IMG/VR virus record: IMGVR_UViG_3300020468_001699
Location: 1-27,885 of that record
Strand: one strand, 5' to 3'
Length of the DNA stretch: 27,885 nucleotides
Source of the DNA: a virus
The notes beneath the pieces are model-generated. The model was not told the origin of the DNA. It made no database searches and saw only the letters and a program-made list of their open reading frames with translations. The position numbers and the translations under genes are program-made. Positions 1 through 7,171 of the stretch are shown in pieces. How positions within the stretch are numbered: the first letter of the stretch is position 1; the number at the start of each line of letters is the position of its first letter.

Positions 1-13
1 TGTCTCTTATACA
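1..13. other. Probable Nextera/Tn5 mosaic-end remnant
   Basis: The first 13 bases are identical to part of the transposase mosaic end used in tagmentation libraries (the reverse form, beginning CTGTCTCTTATACACATCT, minus its first C). The match breaks after TACA. Its position at the extreme edge of the window suggests leftover adaptor rather than biology. Bases 14-42 lie after the uvsE stop and show nothing recognisable. Confidence 0.6.
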
Positions 14-42
14 TCCAAAGCATTATTACATTTTTTATCATA

Positions 43-981
43 CTAACCATGTAGTTCAAGATACTTAGCAACAGCCAACTCCTTACGTTTAGCCTCAACC
101 ATGATGTCTATCTCGTTACCATAAGTATTGATCTTCTGATAAACATAATCTGAATGAGCCTGTGGTCTTATAGATTCATCAAGTTGCTCCTTACTACGAG
201 ACTCACTATAGTGTGTAGCTGGTGTAATATCTGATGGCCATGTTGAGATAGCCAACTCCAAAGCCTCTTGCTCACTAAGCCCACCATCACAAAACCTATG
301 GTGGTGGTAGTCAAACACGATGGGCAAGCCAATTCTACTGTATACTCCATGATATAACTCCTTAACTGAATACATACTAGCCTTGTCATCATTCTCAACA
401 GTAAGTCGAGACTTCACTGACTCAGGTAATAGTTCAAAATTCTTACAAAACCTTTTCATAGCTGCTGGTTTGTCTCCATAAGCACCACCGATATGTATAT
501 TGATTTTGTTATATGGTGTGCGACTCAAACCCATCATATCAAATACATCACCGTGCATAGACAAATCATTGACACAATTATCAACGACATGTTGATGTGG
601 TGAGGTTAACACATTGAAAGGTCCTGGATGAGATGTAATCCTTAGATTGTGAGTCTTAGCTTTCACACCAGCAGAATGTAGATATATCTTAATCTCATCT
701 AAGTCTTTTAAATCTGTCCACTTATACTCAGACTTCCACGGTGCCAAACCTGATGTGATACGAAAGAAATTGAAACCATTGAGTATGTTCCAATCAATGA
801 TCTTATCTAAATCCATAGCATTAGCCAATGTCAATTCACTAGCGTAATCCAAACCCTTAGACTCAAAAGTGCGTTTGATCATTGATCTACCAGTAGTGAT
901 AGGTAGAACTCCTTTCTCCTTACCACCATATTTCTGTGGGTAGCTCAACTGCATATTAATACAAGCATATCCTAAATTCAT
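43..981 (-). CDS. uvsE: UV-damage endonuclease UvsE/UVDE
   Basis: This 312-residue protein is a full-length UvsE-type endonuclease. The family is a TIM-barrel, metal-dependent enzyme that nicks DNA 5' of pyrimidine dimers and other lesions, starting an alternative excision repair. The family landmarks appear in order: LGYACIN at residues 3-9, a TSHPGPFNV block at 117-124, INIHIGGAYGDK at 160-171, VENDD at 195-199, FDYHHH at 223-228 and HYSESR at 257-262. The His, Glu and Asp residues in these blocks match the expected metal ligands. The ATG start gives the conserved N-terminus directly. It is the last gene of the small accessory block and lies three bases after a 45-residue membrane gene. In a phage it would repair sunlight damage to incoming genomes. 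Identification is firm. Confidence 0.95.
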   Translation of the reverse strand: MNLGYACINMQLSYPQKYGGKEKGVLPITTGRSMIKRTFESKGLDYASELTLANAMDLDKIIDWNILNGFNFFRITSGLAPWKSEYKWTDLKDLDEIKIYLHSAGVKAKTHNLRITSHPGPFNVLTSPHQHVVDNCVNDLSMHGDVFDMMGLSRTPYNKINIHIGGAYGDKPAAMKRFCKNFELLPESVKSRLTVENDDKASMYSVKELYHGVYSRIGLPIVFDYHHHRFCDGGLSEQEALELAISTWPSDITPATHYSESRSKEQLDESIRPQAHSDYVYQKINTYGNEIDIMVEAKRKELAVAKYLELHG

Positions 982-984
982 ATC

Positions 985-1122
985 TTATCCCTTATGTATA
1001 AATAGAAAGTACAAATATACGAAACCTATCACTGAAAAACAAGCAATTTTTACATATTCAAAGAAAATATCTTGTTCAGTTGCCTGTCTTCTTCTCTTCT
1101 CTACTTTATCCCAATCATTCAT
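985..1122 (-). CDS. Small single-span membrane protein (45 aa)
   Basis: This ORF encodes 45 residues: a charged N-terminal half (MNDWDKVEKRRRQATEQD) followed by a hydrophobic stretch from about residue 27 to 42 (KIACFSVIGFVYLYFLFI) and a short HKG end. The pattern predicts one C-terminal transmembrane segment with the charged part in the cytoplasm. Its ATG overlaps the stop of the preceding gene in a TAATG junction, the same coupling seen elsewhere in this window. That junction is the main reason to call it real. No family was recognised and no function is proposed. Confidence 0.6.
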   Translation of the reverse strand: MNDWDKVEKRRRQATEQDIFFEYVKIACFSVIGFVYLYFLFIHKG

Positions 1123-1451
1123 TAAAAACTCTCCTTGATTTTAATCAGAATATAAGGTTTATCATCTATCCAAAATACATCATTAAGAATCCAATAACCA
1201 GTTTCTTGTAATTTAATTCTTTCGTAAATAATTTCAATAGTTTGCTCTCTTTGTATTTCAGGAATATCTACTATACAGTTTGGTTCTATTATCTCTATGG
1301 TTAATACATCGATTTCAGCAACACTAGGGACTAGTTTATAAGGTATTATTTCTGGTCTATCATAGACTCTTGGAAATCCACCTCTGAGCACTGATACAAA
1401 TGTTAATCCAACTAATACAATATGAATTATACTAATCGCTATTCTCTTCAC
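1122..1451 (-). CDS. Membrane-anchored small protein of unknown function
   Basis: The gene encodes 109 residues. An N-terminal hydrophobic segment (about residues 4-22, after Lys-Arg) looks like a membrane anchor or uncleaved signal, and the rest is a mostly beta-strand-like, Ile/Glu-rich domain likely outside the cytoplasm. The start is GTG: a full AGGAGG lies four bases upstream and no ATG is better placed. The first codons overlap the end of the 44-residue gene upstream, and the stop overlaps the next ATG (TAATG). No family was recognised. Confidence 0.7.
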   Translation of the reverse strand: MKRIAISIIHIVLVGLTFVSVLRGGFPRVYDRPEIIPYKLVPSVAEIDVLTIEIIEPNCIVDIPEIQREQTIEIIYERIKLQETGYWILNDVFWIDDKPYILIKIKESF

Positions 1452-1566
1452 GTTTCCTCCTGTGTGATTGTAGTTCTAAGATAAAATCTCTTACAGCTCT
1501 ACCCAACTGCTGGTCGTTTGGATATTTTTCAACCAAATCTTTTATTACACTTATTGATGTTTTCAT
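1432..1566 (-). CDS. Small charged protein (44 aa), unknown
   Basis: This short ORF encodes 44 residues, starting MKTSISVIKDLVEKYP and ending in a basic-acidic tail (HRRKREENSD). It is probably helical. Its ATG overlaps the TGA of the DNA glycosylase gene in an ATGA junction, and its 3' end carries the Shine-Dalgarno and the first codons of the next gene. This placement fills what would otherwise be a 111-base gap and argues that it is translated. No family was recognised. Confidence 0.55.
   Translation of the reverse strand: MKTSISVIKDLVEKYPNDQQLGRAVRDFILELQSHRRKREENSD
1456..1461 (-). promoter_or_regulatory. Strong Shine-Dalgarno (AGGAGG) for a GTG start
   Basis: AGGAGG followed by AAAC and then GTG decides the start of the 109-residue membrane-anchored protein. 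It lies inside the coding sequence of the preceding 44-residue gene, so the two genes are translationally nested. Confidence 0.75.
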
Positions 1567-1970
1567 GTTACCCTCAAATATTCTTGTAAAACTTTATCAC
1601 TTGGATTAATTCTTCTGTTATTGTTCTGAAATATCTCCCACGAATCCTTAGCATACTGACCTATACCATAGAGTTCATCTACTGACTTGAATCCTTTGAC
1701 ATAACCCTCACTCATCTTCTTCAATGACTTAGCTCTTCTGTTATACAATCCCAACGGTTTCAGCAACTCTGCTAGTTCTGATTGATTAGCCTTCATCATT
1801 TTCTTTGGTGTGGGATATCGTTTGAATAATTCATCTCTGATTCCATCAACCTGTTTTCTGTTCGTTAGATTCAATAACATACAGCATGTTAACATCTTCC
1901 AACCATCGGGTTGATATATCTCTTGTAACAATGGTCTGACTATATCTCTGATTTTCACGCAAAAGCCCAT
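1563..1970 (-). CDS. MBD4-like helix-hairpin-helix DNA glycosylase
   Basis: This small (135 aa) HhH-GPD-fold protein probably removes a damaged or mismatched base from DNA. The sequence follows the catalytic domain of vertebrate MBD4 rather than endonuclease III: LLNLT at about residues 32-36, LLKPLGLYNRRAKSL at 69-83, the hairpin LYGIGQYAKDS at 100-110, and a P-x-D at 123-125 where MBD4 has its catalytic Asp. The position of the endonuclease III lyase Lys holds Tyr106, and there is no C-terminal iron-sulfur cysteine cluster, so a monofunctional glycosylase is expected. MBD4 excises T or U opposite G; whether this enzyme does so is inference. It could alternatively start at GTG 1958, which overlaps the upstream stop by a GTGA junction; neither start has a strong Shine-Dalgarno. 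Confidence 0.8.
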   Translation of the reverse strand: MGFCVKIRDIVRPLLQEIYQPDGWKMLTCCMLLNLTNRKQVDGIRDELFKRYPTPKKMMKANQSELAELLKPLGLYNRRAKSLKKMSEGYVKGFKSVDELYGIGQYAKDSWEIFQNNNRRINPSDKVLQEYLRVT

Positions 1971-2167
1971 CGTTCATTTGGATTAAACTCATCCTCTACT
2001 GTAACATAATCAACCATTGTTTTATCATCGATATCAATACCAGTTGGATTTGTTATTTCCACACCTACAATGTCACCATGTAAGTCATAAGCAATTGTGA
2101 CGTTATCGTCAAGTTTTTCTCGTTTTGCTTCAGCGGTATCGCTGGTATCTACATATACTTTTTTCAT
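1955..2167 (-). CDS. DUF2283-like small protein
   Basis: This 70-residue protein opens MKKVYVDTSDTAEAK and continues with a hydrophobic strand pattern (NVTIAYDLHGDIVGVEI) typical of the DUF2283 family, whose members usually read y-D-x-x-G-x-V-G-I-E-I. The family has no settled function and is often found in toxin-antitoxin-like or mobile contexts. Here the gene is coupled to peptide deformylase by an ATGA overlap and to the downstream glycosylase by a short overlap. The acidic C-terminal half beyond residue 40 is not covered by the family pattern. Confidence 0.65.
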   Translation of the reverse strand: MKKVYVDTSDTAEAKREKLDDNVTIAYDLHGDIVGVEITNPTGIDIDDKTMVDYVTVEDEFNPNERWAFA

Positions 2168-2796
2168 ACTTTAATTATCCATCCTTGATTTAGTAAAGGT
2201 TGTGCTTTCTTGTATTTCAACACTTTGACTGCATCACCCTTTTTAATTGTCACTAACTGATTACGACCTATCTTCTTTTCAACTTTAGTCGGTTCTAACT
2301 TAACCTCTCTATCATGAATCGTAATACCATTCAAATGGTCAATCTCATGTTGCACACAGACCGATTCTAATACTCTGTTCTCTCGATCTTGATTCATATT
2401 ACCTTTATCCCAAACACTTTTGCCATCTGAGTTTTCCTCGGCACCACTGAAATACCAATTACTTTCTGATTGTTCTGTAGATATAACTATGTCTCGATAT
2501 CGTTTAGTTCGTATAGCACGATTTGGAAAGGATAAACAACCCTCACCATAGATTATTTCATTTTCTTTCTTAATGTACTTAGGGTTGATGAGTACCAAAG
2601 GTTCACGAACATTGACAACGGCCACTTGTGCATCAATTCCCACTTGATTAGCCGCCAACCCAATCCCGTCCCCTCTTTGGTCAAGTATCTGAAATAATTC
2701 TTCTGCAATAACCAGTCCTTCTTCAACTGACACCTCTCTTAGTTTTGAGTTAATATATTCGTTGTGATTTACTAAACAATTTATTACCTTATTCAT
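2164..2796 (-). CDS. def: Peptide deformylase
   Basis: This metalloenzyme removes the N-formyl group from nascent proteins. All three catalytic motifs are intact: GIGLAANQ at residues 44-51, EGCLS at 85-89 (Cys ligand) and HEIDH at 150-154 (two His ligands and the catalytic Glu). It is 210 residues long. Compared with a minimal deformylase it has a hydrophilic insertion at about residues 113-140 and a basic C-terminal extension after about residue 175 (KIGRNQLVTIKKGD and on). Marine phages often carry deformylases, thought to speed processing of newly made proteins such as photosystem D1 in cyanobacteria. An AGG lies just upstream of the ATG, and the stop overlaps the next gene by ATGA. Confidence 0.95.
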   Translation of the reverse strand: MNKVINCLVNHNEYINSKLREVSVEEGLVIAEELFQILDQRGDGIGLAANQVGIDAQVAVVNVREPLVLINPKYIKKENEIIYGEGCLSFPNRAIRTKRYRDIVISTEQSESNWYFSGAEENSDGKSVWDKGNMNQDRENRVLESVCVQHEIDHLNGITIHDREVKLEPTKVEKKIGRNQLVTIKKGDAVKVLKYKKAQPLLNQGWIIKV

Positions 2797-2817
2797 AAAC
2801 CTAATTTACGAAGAAAA

Positions 2818-2988
2818 TTACTTTTTGTCAAGCATTATTTTGTCTTGTGGAACTGAATATAATTTACCATCTGGTGTCTCTACACGATAGAAATTTCCTA
2901 TCTGATCTATCGTATGTATCGTCACCTTATCACCCTCATACAAGGCGCCATCAGCAGTAAAGTAGTTTTCTTTTACTATACCTTTCAT
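2818..2988 (-). CDS. Small SH3-like/KOW-like protein (56 aa), unknown
   Basis: This 56-residue ORF begins MKGIVKENYFTADGALYEGD and continues with KVTIHTIDQIGNFYRVETPD, a short-strand pattern that resembles a small SH3-type barrel. That fold guess is inference. The ATG overlaps the HNH gene stop in a TAATG junction, which supports translation. It fills the 190-base gap between the HNH gene and deformylase. No family was assigned. Confidence 0.6.
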   Translation of the reverse strand: MKGIVKENYFTADGALYEGDKVTIHTIDQIGNFYRVETPDGKLYSVPQDKIMLDKK

Positions 2989-3491
2989 TAGAAATTACCC
3001 GATGATGGAAAATGACCATTGTGTGACAAATAACAATTAGGGCAGAGTAGTCTAAGGTTATCTATTCTATGATTGTCTCTATTTCCATCTATAAAGTCAA
3101 TTCTCAATAGAACCCTATCCTTTCCAAGTACAACTTCATTATAACCACATGAGCTACACTCTTCTTGTACCCAGCCCTCATCAATCAATCTGTTTTTCAG
3201 ATACGTTAAACCTAATCTAACCTTTCTATGCTCTTTACTGAGTAATTCATCAAGTGGTTTTCTATACTTACCATAACCTTTCTTGATACCAACACCTTCA
3301 GGATTTAAATGTCTTTCCCATAGTCCATATATTTTAGCATACTTACGATAGGTTAGATAGTGGATTCCTAACCAACGAGCAGCTGCACTATTAGATTTAG
3401 TAACTGCCTGTGAGTCCTCAATCATTTTTTTAGTCACAGCAATCTGTTTGCCAGGAATCCTTATTGGTTTTTCAAAACTACGACTTGACAT
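2988..3491 (-). CDS. HNH-type zinc-finger protein, catalytic His replaced
   Basis: The 167-residue protein has an N-terminal helix-turn-helix-like region (about residues 28-60, with AAARWLGIHYLTYRKYAK) and a C-terminal HNH-type zinc fold. Zinc ligands are visible as C112-x2-C115 and C150-x2-C153. The core reads RIDFIDGNRDN...DNLRLLCPNC. In canonical HNH nucleases the residue after the Asp is the catalytic His; here it is Phe133. The usual final His after the second CxxC is Tyr154. It therefore belongs to the HNH family by fold, but nicking activity is doubtful and a DNA-binding role is possible. Marine phages commonly carry such genes as free-standing elements. Its start overlaps the upstream gene by 14 bases. 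Confidence 0.75.
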   Translation of the reverse strand: MSSRSFEKPIRIPGKQIAVTKKMIEDSQAVTKSNSAAARWLGIHYLTYRKYAKIYGLWERHLNPEGVGIKKGYGKYRKPLDELLSKEHRKVRLGLTYLKNRLIDEGWVQEECSSCGYNEVVLGKDRVLLRIDFIDGNRDNHRIDNLRLLCPNCYLSHNGHFPSSGNF

Positions 3492-3699
3492 ATACCTTTA
3501 AGTCCAAGTTAAATCTAGTTGTCAAACCCTCTTCTATATCGTGACAAATAGTTTCATCTATCTTACGATACTTCTTAGCAGTATTATTAGGTGCTATTCT
3601 AAATATCTCACCCTTTACAACATCACCATATACTTGTTGTTCAAAGTCACTACCCACACCAGGTGGATCATATCGGTCTTGAGCATGATCGTTTGCCAT
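3478..3699 (-). CDS. Hypothetical protein (73 aa)
   Basis: This small soluble protein has a Pro/Gly-rich N-terminus (RYDPPGVGSDFEQQVYGDVV) and a more ordered C-terminal half, with no membrane segment. It is linked to the upstream gene by a TAATG junction and overlaps the HNH gene by 14 bases. No family was recognised. A plus-strand reading frame over the same bases has no ribosome site or context and was not accepted. Confidence 0.6.
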   Translation of the reverse strand: MANDHAQDRYDPPGVGSDFEQQVYGDVVKGEIFRIAPNNTAKKYRKIDETICHDIEEGLTTRFNLDLKVYVKS

Positions 3700-3899
3700 T
3701 ATATTTCTCCATCTCTTAATTGATTTAGATGGTTGACAACATATTCTAAATGATGCTCAACTAGTTTCGTTGGGTTTACTTTATTGTATTTTACCTTTGC
3801 ACCACGTTGTTTTTCATACAAATCAACATTCAATATCTTGTACAGATCATTGATAGCACTTCTAATGTGCTCTATTGTTTCTAATTGTTTTTCATTCAT
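3699..3899 (-). CDS. Hypothetical helical protein (66 aa)
   Basis: The protein is 66 residues and predicted mostly helical (EKQLETIEHIRSAINDLYK, then LVEHHLEYVVNHLNQL), suggesting a small helical hairpin. A GGAG lies six bases before the ATG, and the stop of the upstream gene immediately precedes the start. The stop is coupled to the next gene by TAATG. No family was recognised. Confidence 0.65.
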   Translation of the reverse strand: MNEKQLETIEHIRSAINDLYKILNVDLYEKQRGAKVKYNKVNPTKLVEHHLEYVVNHLNQLRDGEI

Positions 3900-4178
3900 T
3901 TACAACTCCAGTTCTGTTTGGTTTTTGTTATAATGTTCACCACTAGGTCCATTCTGACCTATGATATCCATTCTTTTATTTGCCTCATCTTCATCATATC
4001 CCGTTGGGAAATTTTGATTGAGTTCCTCTATCTCATCAATGTGATCAAAGATAACTCTACTTATATCCGATGAAAGTTTTTTTAACTCCTCTAATGCTAA
4101 CTCTCTGACAAAAGGTTTTTCCTCCGTGTCTTGAATAGTCAACATTAAATTTGTGATATGTAAACCTAGTTTATTCAT
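3900..4178 (-). CDS. Hypothetical helical acidic protein (92 aa)
   Basis: This 92-residue, acidic protein is probably helical in its first 55 residues, with a hydrophilic tail containing GYDEDEANKRMD and GPSGEHYNK. A good Shine-Dalgarno (AGGAG at 4186-4190, seven bases before the ATG) supports the start. It follows a 28-base gap after the glycosyltransferase gene, one of the few non-overlapping junctions in the window; that gap holds a 10-base palindrome, ACTTATAAGT (4196-4205). No family was recognised. Confidence 0.65.
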   Translation of the reverse strand: MNKLGLHITNLMLTIQDTEEKPFVRELALEELKKLSSDISRVIFDHIDEIEELNQNFPTGYDEDEANKRMDIIGQNGPSGEHYNKNQTELEL

Positions 4179-4206
4179 TATATAACTCCTGTTACACTTA
4201 TAAGTA

Positions 4207-5445
4207 TTACTTAGTCTTACAAACGATTAATTCTTTTTCGTATGTATGTAAAGCCTTAACATTAACAGTAAATTCATCCAATTCAAACTCACCTATCTCA
4301 CCTTGTTCTTCCAATATCTCAGGTAGTTGAGTTAGCATTTGAAAATTATCATTACTTAATTTAGAACAATCAATATAAACCACTACATCATTTTTAGGTT
4401 CTGAGTGCTGTGTGTGTATCTTTTTACTTAAACTAAAATCAGTATTAGGTTGTTCCTCTCCAATATATTTGTTTACATGAAATCCTTTGTGTCCAACCCA
4501 ATCACCATAGATATCTGAACACCAAGGTTCTAATGCTGATAAATGTTCAAGACCACAATCCTCTACCACAAATCCAATATCATATTTTGGTGGTATTATT
4601 GGCATCATCATTGAGTCATGTTTCACAAAATGTCCCCACTTACGAATGAAGTTACGAGTTGACCTTTGATTTTGTTTCAACCACTCGTCTGTTTCTCTGT
4701 TCTTCATGAAGACTTGACCATCAGGATTTCGTTGAGCGCCATCAGCAAATCTACTACCACGACAGGTCATGTGATAAACCAAACCTTTCCAGGTCTGTAT
4801 TAATTCATAACCAGCTAATACAAATCTATTGAATATATCAGAGTCCTCTTTTGATTGTGGAGCATATAGTGGATCGTGTCCACCTATTGCTAAGAAGTCA
4901 TCTTTGTAAATAGCCCAAGGTGCGAAGATACCCTCTGTTGTTTCTTGTGTCATTTTAGAATGTGTTAGTTCTGGTGATGAACTTAACCAAGTTAATAACT
5001 CTTGTTCTTTAAACTCTTCAGGTTCTATACCATAATCCATCAGTACCTTTTCAGGTCCATCTGGATGTAGTGGTGGTTCTATACGAGTTGCACTTACTAC
5101 CTTACCTCGTTCTAAATGTTTTAGAACTTCCACATCCATACCAGGACAAGCATACATATCAGCGTGATAAATCATAACGATATCACTTGTTGCCATATCT
5201 ACCAGCGTATCATATAATATGGTGTGTCCTAACCGTGTAGGTCCTTCATTCCTATGTATCTTTACATTCGGGTCTTTCTTGATGATTTCATTCATCCACT
5301 CCCAAGTCCCATCGTTTGAAAAATCATCAGCCCAACATATCTCATGTCGGTATCCAAGATTCTTTCTAATGGAGTTATAACTCCACTTTAAATATTTTAG
5401 GTTGTTTCTACTTGGTTGTATAAAACTTATTACTCTTTCACTCAT
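4207..5445 (-). CDS. GT2-like glycosyltransferase with extra C-terminal domain
   Basis: The first 280 or so residues form a GT-A glycosyltransferase of the GT2 type, which moves a sugar from a nucleotide donor. The N-terminal Rossmann strand and PSRNN start the fold, the nucleotide-binding acidic pair is WADDFSNDGT at 38-47, and the DxD-like motif is HAD (94-96). Further along, KEDSDIFNR and the YHMTCRGSRF block match the acceptor-site regions of the relative at 8039-8947. Residues beyond about 300 form an additional domain that I do not recognise; at 412 residues the protein is longer than simple GT2 enzymes. The GGAG upstream of the ATG is 11 bases away. Donor and acceptor are unknown. Confidence 0.85.
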   Translation of the reverse strand: MSERVISFIQPSRNNLKYLKWSYNSIRKNLGYRHEICWADDFSNDGTWEWMNEIIKKDPNVKIHRNEGPTRLGHTILYDTLVDMATSDIVMIYHADMYACPGMDVEVLKHLERGKVVSATRIEPPLHPDGPEKVLMDYGIEPEEFKEQELLTWLSSSPELTHSKMTQETTEGIFAPWAIYKDDFLAIGGHDPLYAPQSKEDSDIFNRFVLAGYELIQTWKGLVYHMTCRGSRFADGAQRNPDGQVFMKNRETDEWLKQNQRSTRNFIRKWGHFVKHDSMMMPIIPPKYDIGFVVEDCGLEHLSALEPWCSDIYGDWVGHKGFHVNKYIGEEQPNTDFSLSKKIHTQHSEPKNDVVVYIDCSKLSNDNFQMLTQLPEILEEQGEIGEFELDEFTVNVKALHTYEKELIVCKTK

Positions 5446-5698
5446 TTATCAAGTTGCTCCATTTTTTTAACTTTTTGTTTTTTATTTCCATACGTTCAGA
5501 TATACCCTCAGATGTAACTAAACCACGATCCATTATTAAATTTATCATAAATAATACATCACCAACTTCCTCTGTTAATCTATCATCTTTGTAATTTTCA
5601 CAACGAATGGCTTTACTACATGCTTCAATTAACTCTCCACACTCTTCCATAGTGATTACCATCAATTCTGTATTGTATTCTAATTTTTTATTTATCAT
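5438..5698 (-). CDS. MazG-like nucleotide pyrophosphohydrolase
   Basis: This 86-residue single-domain MazG-type protein shows the metal-binding helices EECGE at residues 18-22 and EEVGD at 43-47, the family's E-x2-E and E-x2-D signature. Such enzymes hydrolyse NTPs, dNTPs or signalling nucleotides to the monophosphate and pyrophosphate. Marine phages frequently carry a MazG homologue, suggested to adjust host nucleotide pools. GAGG lies four bases before the ATG. The gene is sandwiched with short overlaps between a glycosyltransferase and an oxygenase gene, so it is co-transcribed with the sugar island. Its natural substrate is not predictable from sequence. Confidence 0.85.
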   Translation of the reverse strand: MINKKLEYNTELMVITMEECGELIEACSKAIRCENYKDDRLTEEVGDVLFMINLIMDRGLVTSEGISERMEIKNKKLKKWSNLINE

Positions 5699-6357
5699 AA
5701 AACCTCATAATATCCACCGATACCAAATGGTATCTTGGTGTTGATTGTTAAATAATTGCTCTCCACATATCTTGATTTTGGTATCACTCTGAAATCAAAA
5801 CTTACTCTCGTATTTCTTGTTATGTTTTGTTTGTTTCCATGTGTTAATTTTGTAGCACTCCACTCCACACACTCACCATAGTTTGCTCTTATCTCTTGGA
5901 AATCACCTAAGTCTTCTTGTGTCTCTGCCCATATTGTATTCGTTCCATAAGCTTTTGTCAATGGTACAAAATAGTTTAACTCTCGTACTTGATTAGCCCA
6001 CTTTTTATTTCTATAGTGTTTATCTTTATGAAACTCACCAACTGAAACATTACCTGGTAGGTGAATTCTAAGCGTTGGTATTTTTTGATATACTATTTCT
6101 TCATTAAATCTTGGTTTAATATATTGAGATAAAAATGACATGTATTCATGGTCAAATCTATTATCTATTCTTATCCTATCATAAAAACATTTGTGCCAGA
6201 TAGTTGATTGATCATTCTCTCTTTCAAACAAATCATAAGACTTATGAAAGTGTAGACGTTCTAGTCCACCAGGTGGAAGCATACCTTCTACTTCAAACCA
6301 ATCTACGACTATTGACCTAAAATCAAATAAAAAATTATCGTAAGTTATTCTATCCAA
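5695..6357 (-). CDS. StrG-like 2OG-Fe(II) oxygenase
   Basis: This 220-residue protein resembles StrG-type non-haem iron oxygenases from streptomycin-like pathways. The iron triad is visible: H110 and D112 in EFHKDKHY, and H173 in LTHGN. R184 in RVSFDFR is placed to hold 2-oxoglutarate. The double-stranded beta-helix core spans about residues 90-192, including LRIHLPGNVSVG, NYFVPLTKAYGTNT and the closing FDFRVIP. It would hydroxylate or otherwise oxidise a small molecule or sugar-linked acceptor. Sitting among glycosyltransferases it may tailor a sugar; that is inference. The start overlaps the next gene by eight bases and the stop overlaps MazG by ATGA. Confidence 0.85.
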   Translation of the reverse strand: MDRITYDNFLFDFRSIVVDWFEVEGMLPPGGLERLHFHKSYDLFERENDQSTIWHKCFYDRIRIDNRFDHEYMSFLSQYIKPRFNEEIVYQKIPTLRIHLPGNVSVGEFHKDKHYRNKKWANQVRELNYFVPLTKAYGTNTIWAETQEDLGDFQEIRANYGECVEWSATKLTHGNKQNITRNTRVSFDFRVIPKSRYVESNYLTINTKIPFGIGGYYEVL

Positions 6358-7171
6358 CTCGCTTCCTCTCTTGTCTCCATTTATCTACATCATTAGATAT
6401 CACACCATAGTTATCAAAAACTTCAAATGTAGATACACCCTTATAATGAAAAACAAATGATGTTTTACATAGAGCAGCAAAATCATTATTTGGTATTAGT
6501 TTTTTCCAATTAAATTCGTCTTCATTTTTAGTCATAATATACTTTGGTTCAAATAACTCTCTATCTGAATGTTGATAATTTATTATGTTTCGATTCATCA
6601 TAAAGAAAAATCCATTGAACATTTTCATTCGCATCGGATCAAGTTTATATAAGTCATTTTGTTTTTTTAAATTATCACGAAAATCAATCATTGTATCTTG
6701 AACATTCTGATAATTTTTAGGTTCATCAAAATTCACTCCATCATAAAAATTTGTTACTGATTGCTGTAGATTATGACCAACCCCATACTTAGTTGACAAT
6801 GGAACAACCATGCTAAATGGCCATTTCTGAAATGTATTCTTTAACTCTGTTATCGCACCTCGTGGAATCAGAATATCATTATTAGCGAGTATCAAATAAT
6901 CATAATTATCATCTTGACCACTTTCATTGGCAAACCATCTTTGTTTAAATTCATAGTAACCTCTGTTCCAAGAGTCTGTCAAACCTAAACCGGTTTCTTT
7001 TACAATTATCTCATGATTATATTCTTTACACAATTCAATTGTATTATCTGTGCTACAATCATCGATAACCAACACATCAACATCATCTTCAATACCCTTC
7101 AAAGTCTCAAAACAAGCCCTAGTATATTTTGATTGATTATAAGTTGTTATTACTAATAATGTTCTACTCAT
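6350..7171 (-). CDS. GT2-family glycosyltransferase
   Basis: This is a classical GT-A protein of 273 residues. The N-terminus LLVITTYNQSKYTRACFETL is the standard GT2 opening, VIDDCSTDNT at 35-44 binds the nucleotide, and ANNDI at 96-100 takes the DxD position (NND, a common variant). A C-terminal stretch ends with KWRQERKR. The protein probably transfers a single sugar from a nucleotide donor, donor unknown. Overlap with the 2OG oxygenase and with the upstream dehydrogenase (about eight bases each) points to a common transcript. Confidence 0.88.
   Translation of the reverse strand: MSRTLLVITTYNQSKYTRACFETLKGIEDDVDVLVIDDCSTDNTIELCKEYNHEIIVKETGLGLTDSWNRGYYEFKQRWFANESGQDDNYDYLILANNDILIPRGAITELKNTFQKWPFSMVVPLSTKYGVGHNLQQSVTNFYDGVNFDEPKNYQNVQDTMIDFRDNLKKQNDLYKLDPMRMKMFNGFFFMMNRNIINYQHSDRELFEPKYIMTKNEDEFNWKKLIPNNDFAALCKTSFVFHYKGVSTFEVFDNYGVISNDVDKWRQERKRVG

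Noticed and set aside
997-1004. TATAAATA octamer on the plus strand, like a T4 late promoter
   Set aside because: It points to a strand with no genes and lies inside a small coding region. Another plus-strand copy at 18114-18121 is equally misplaced.
985-1451. Idea that the two small membrane proteins are a spanin (Rz/Rz1) lysis pair
   Set aside because: No lipoprotein box is visible, the genes are arranged end to start rather than nested in the spanin way, and there is no endolysin or holin nearby.
2164-2796. Deformylase tail as a SEC-C zinc motif
   Set aside because: The tail begins KKIGRN like SEC-C segments, but has no cysteines after it, so the metal-binding motif is absent.
4196-4205. 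ACTTATAAGT palindrome as a terminator
   Set aside because: It is only five bases per arm with no loop, is AT-rich and lacks a following T run; too weak to call.
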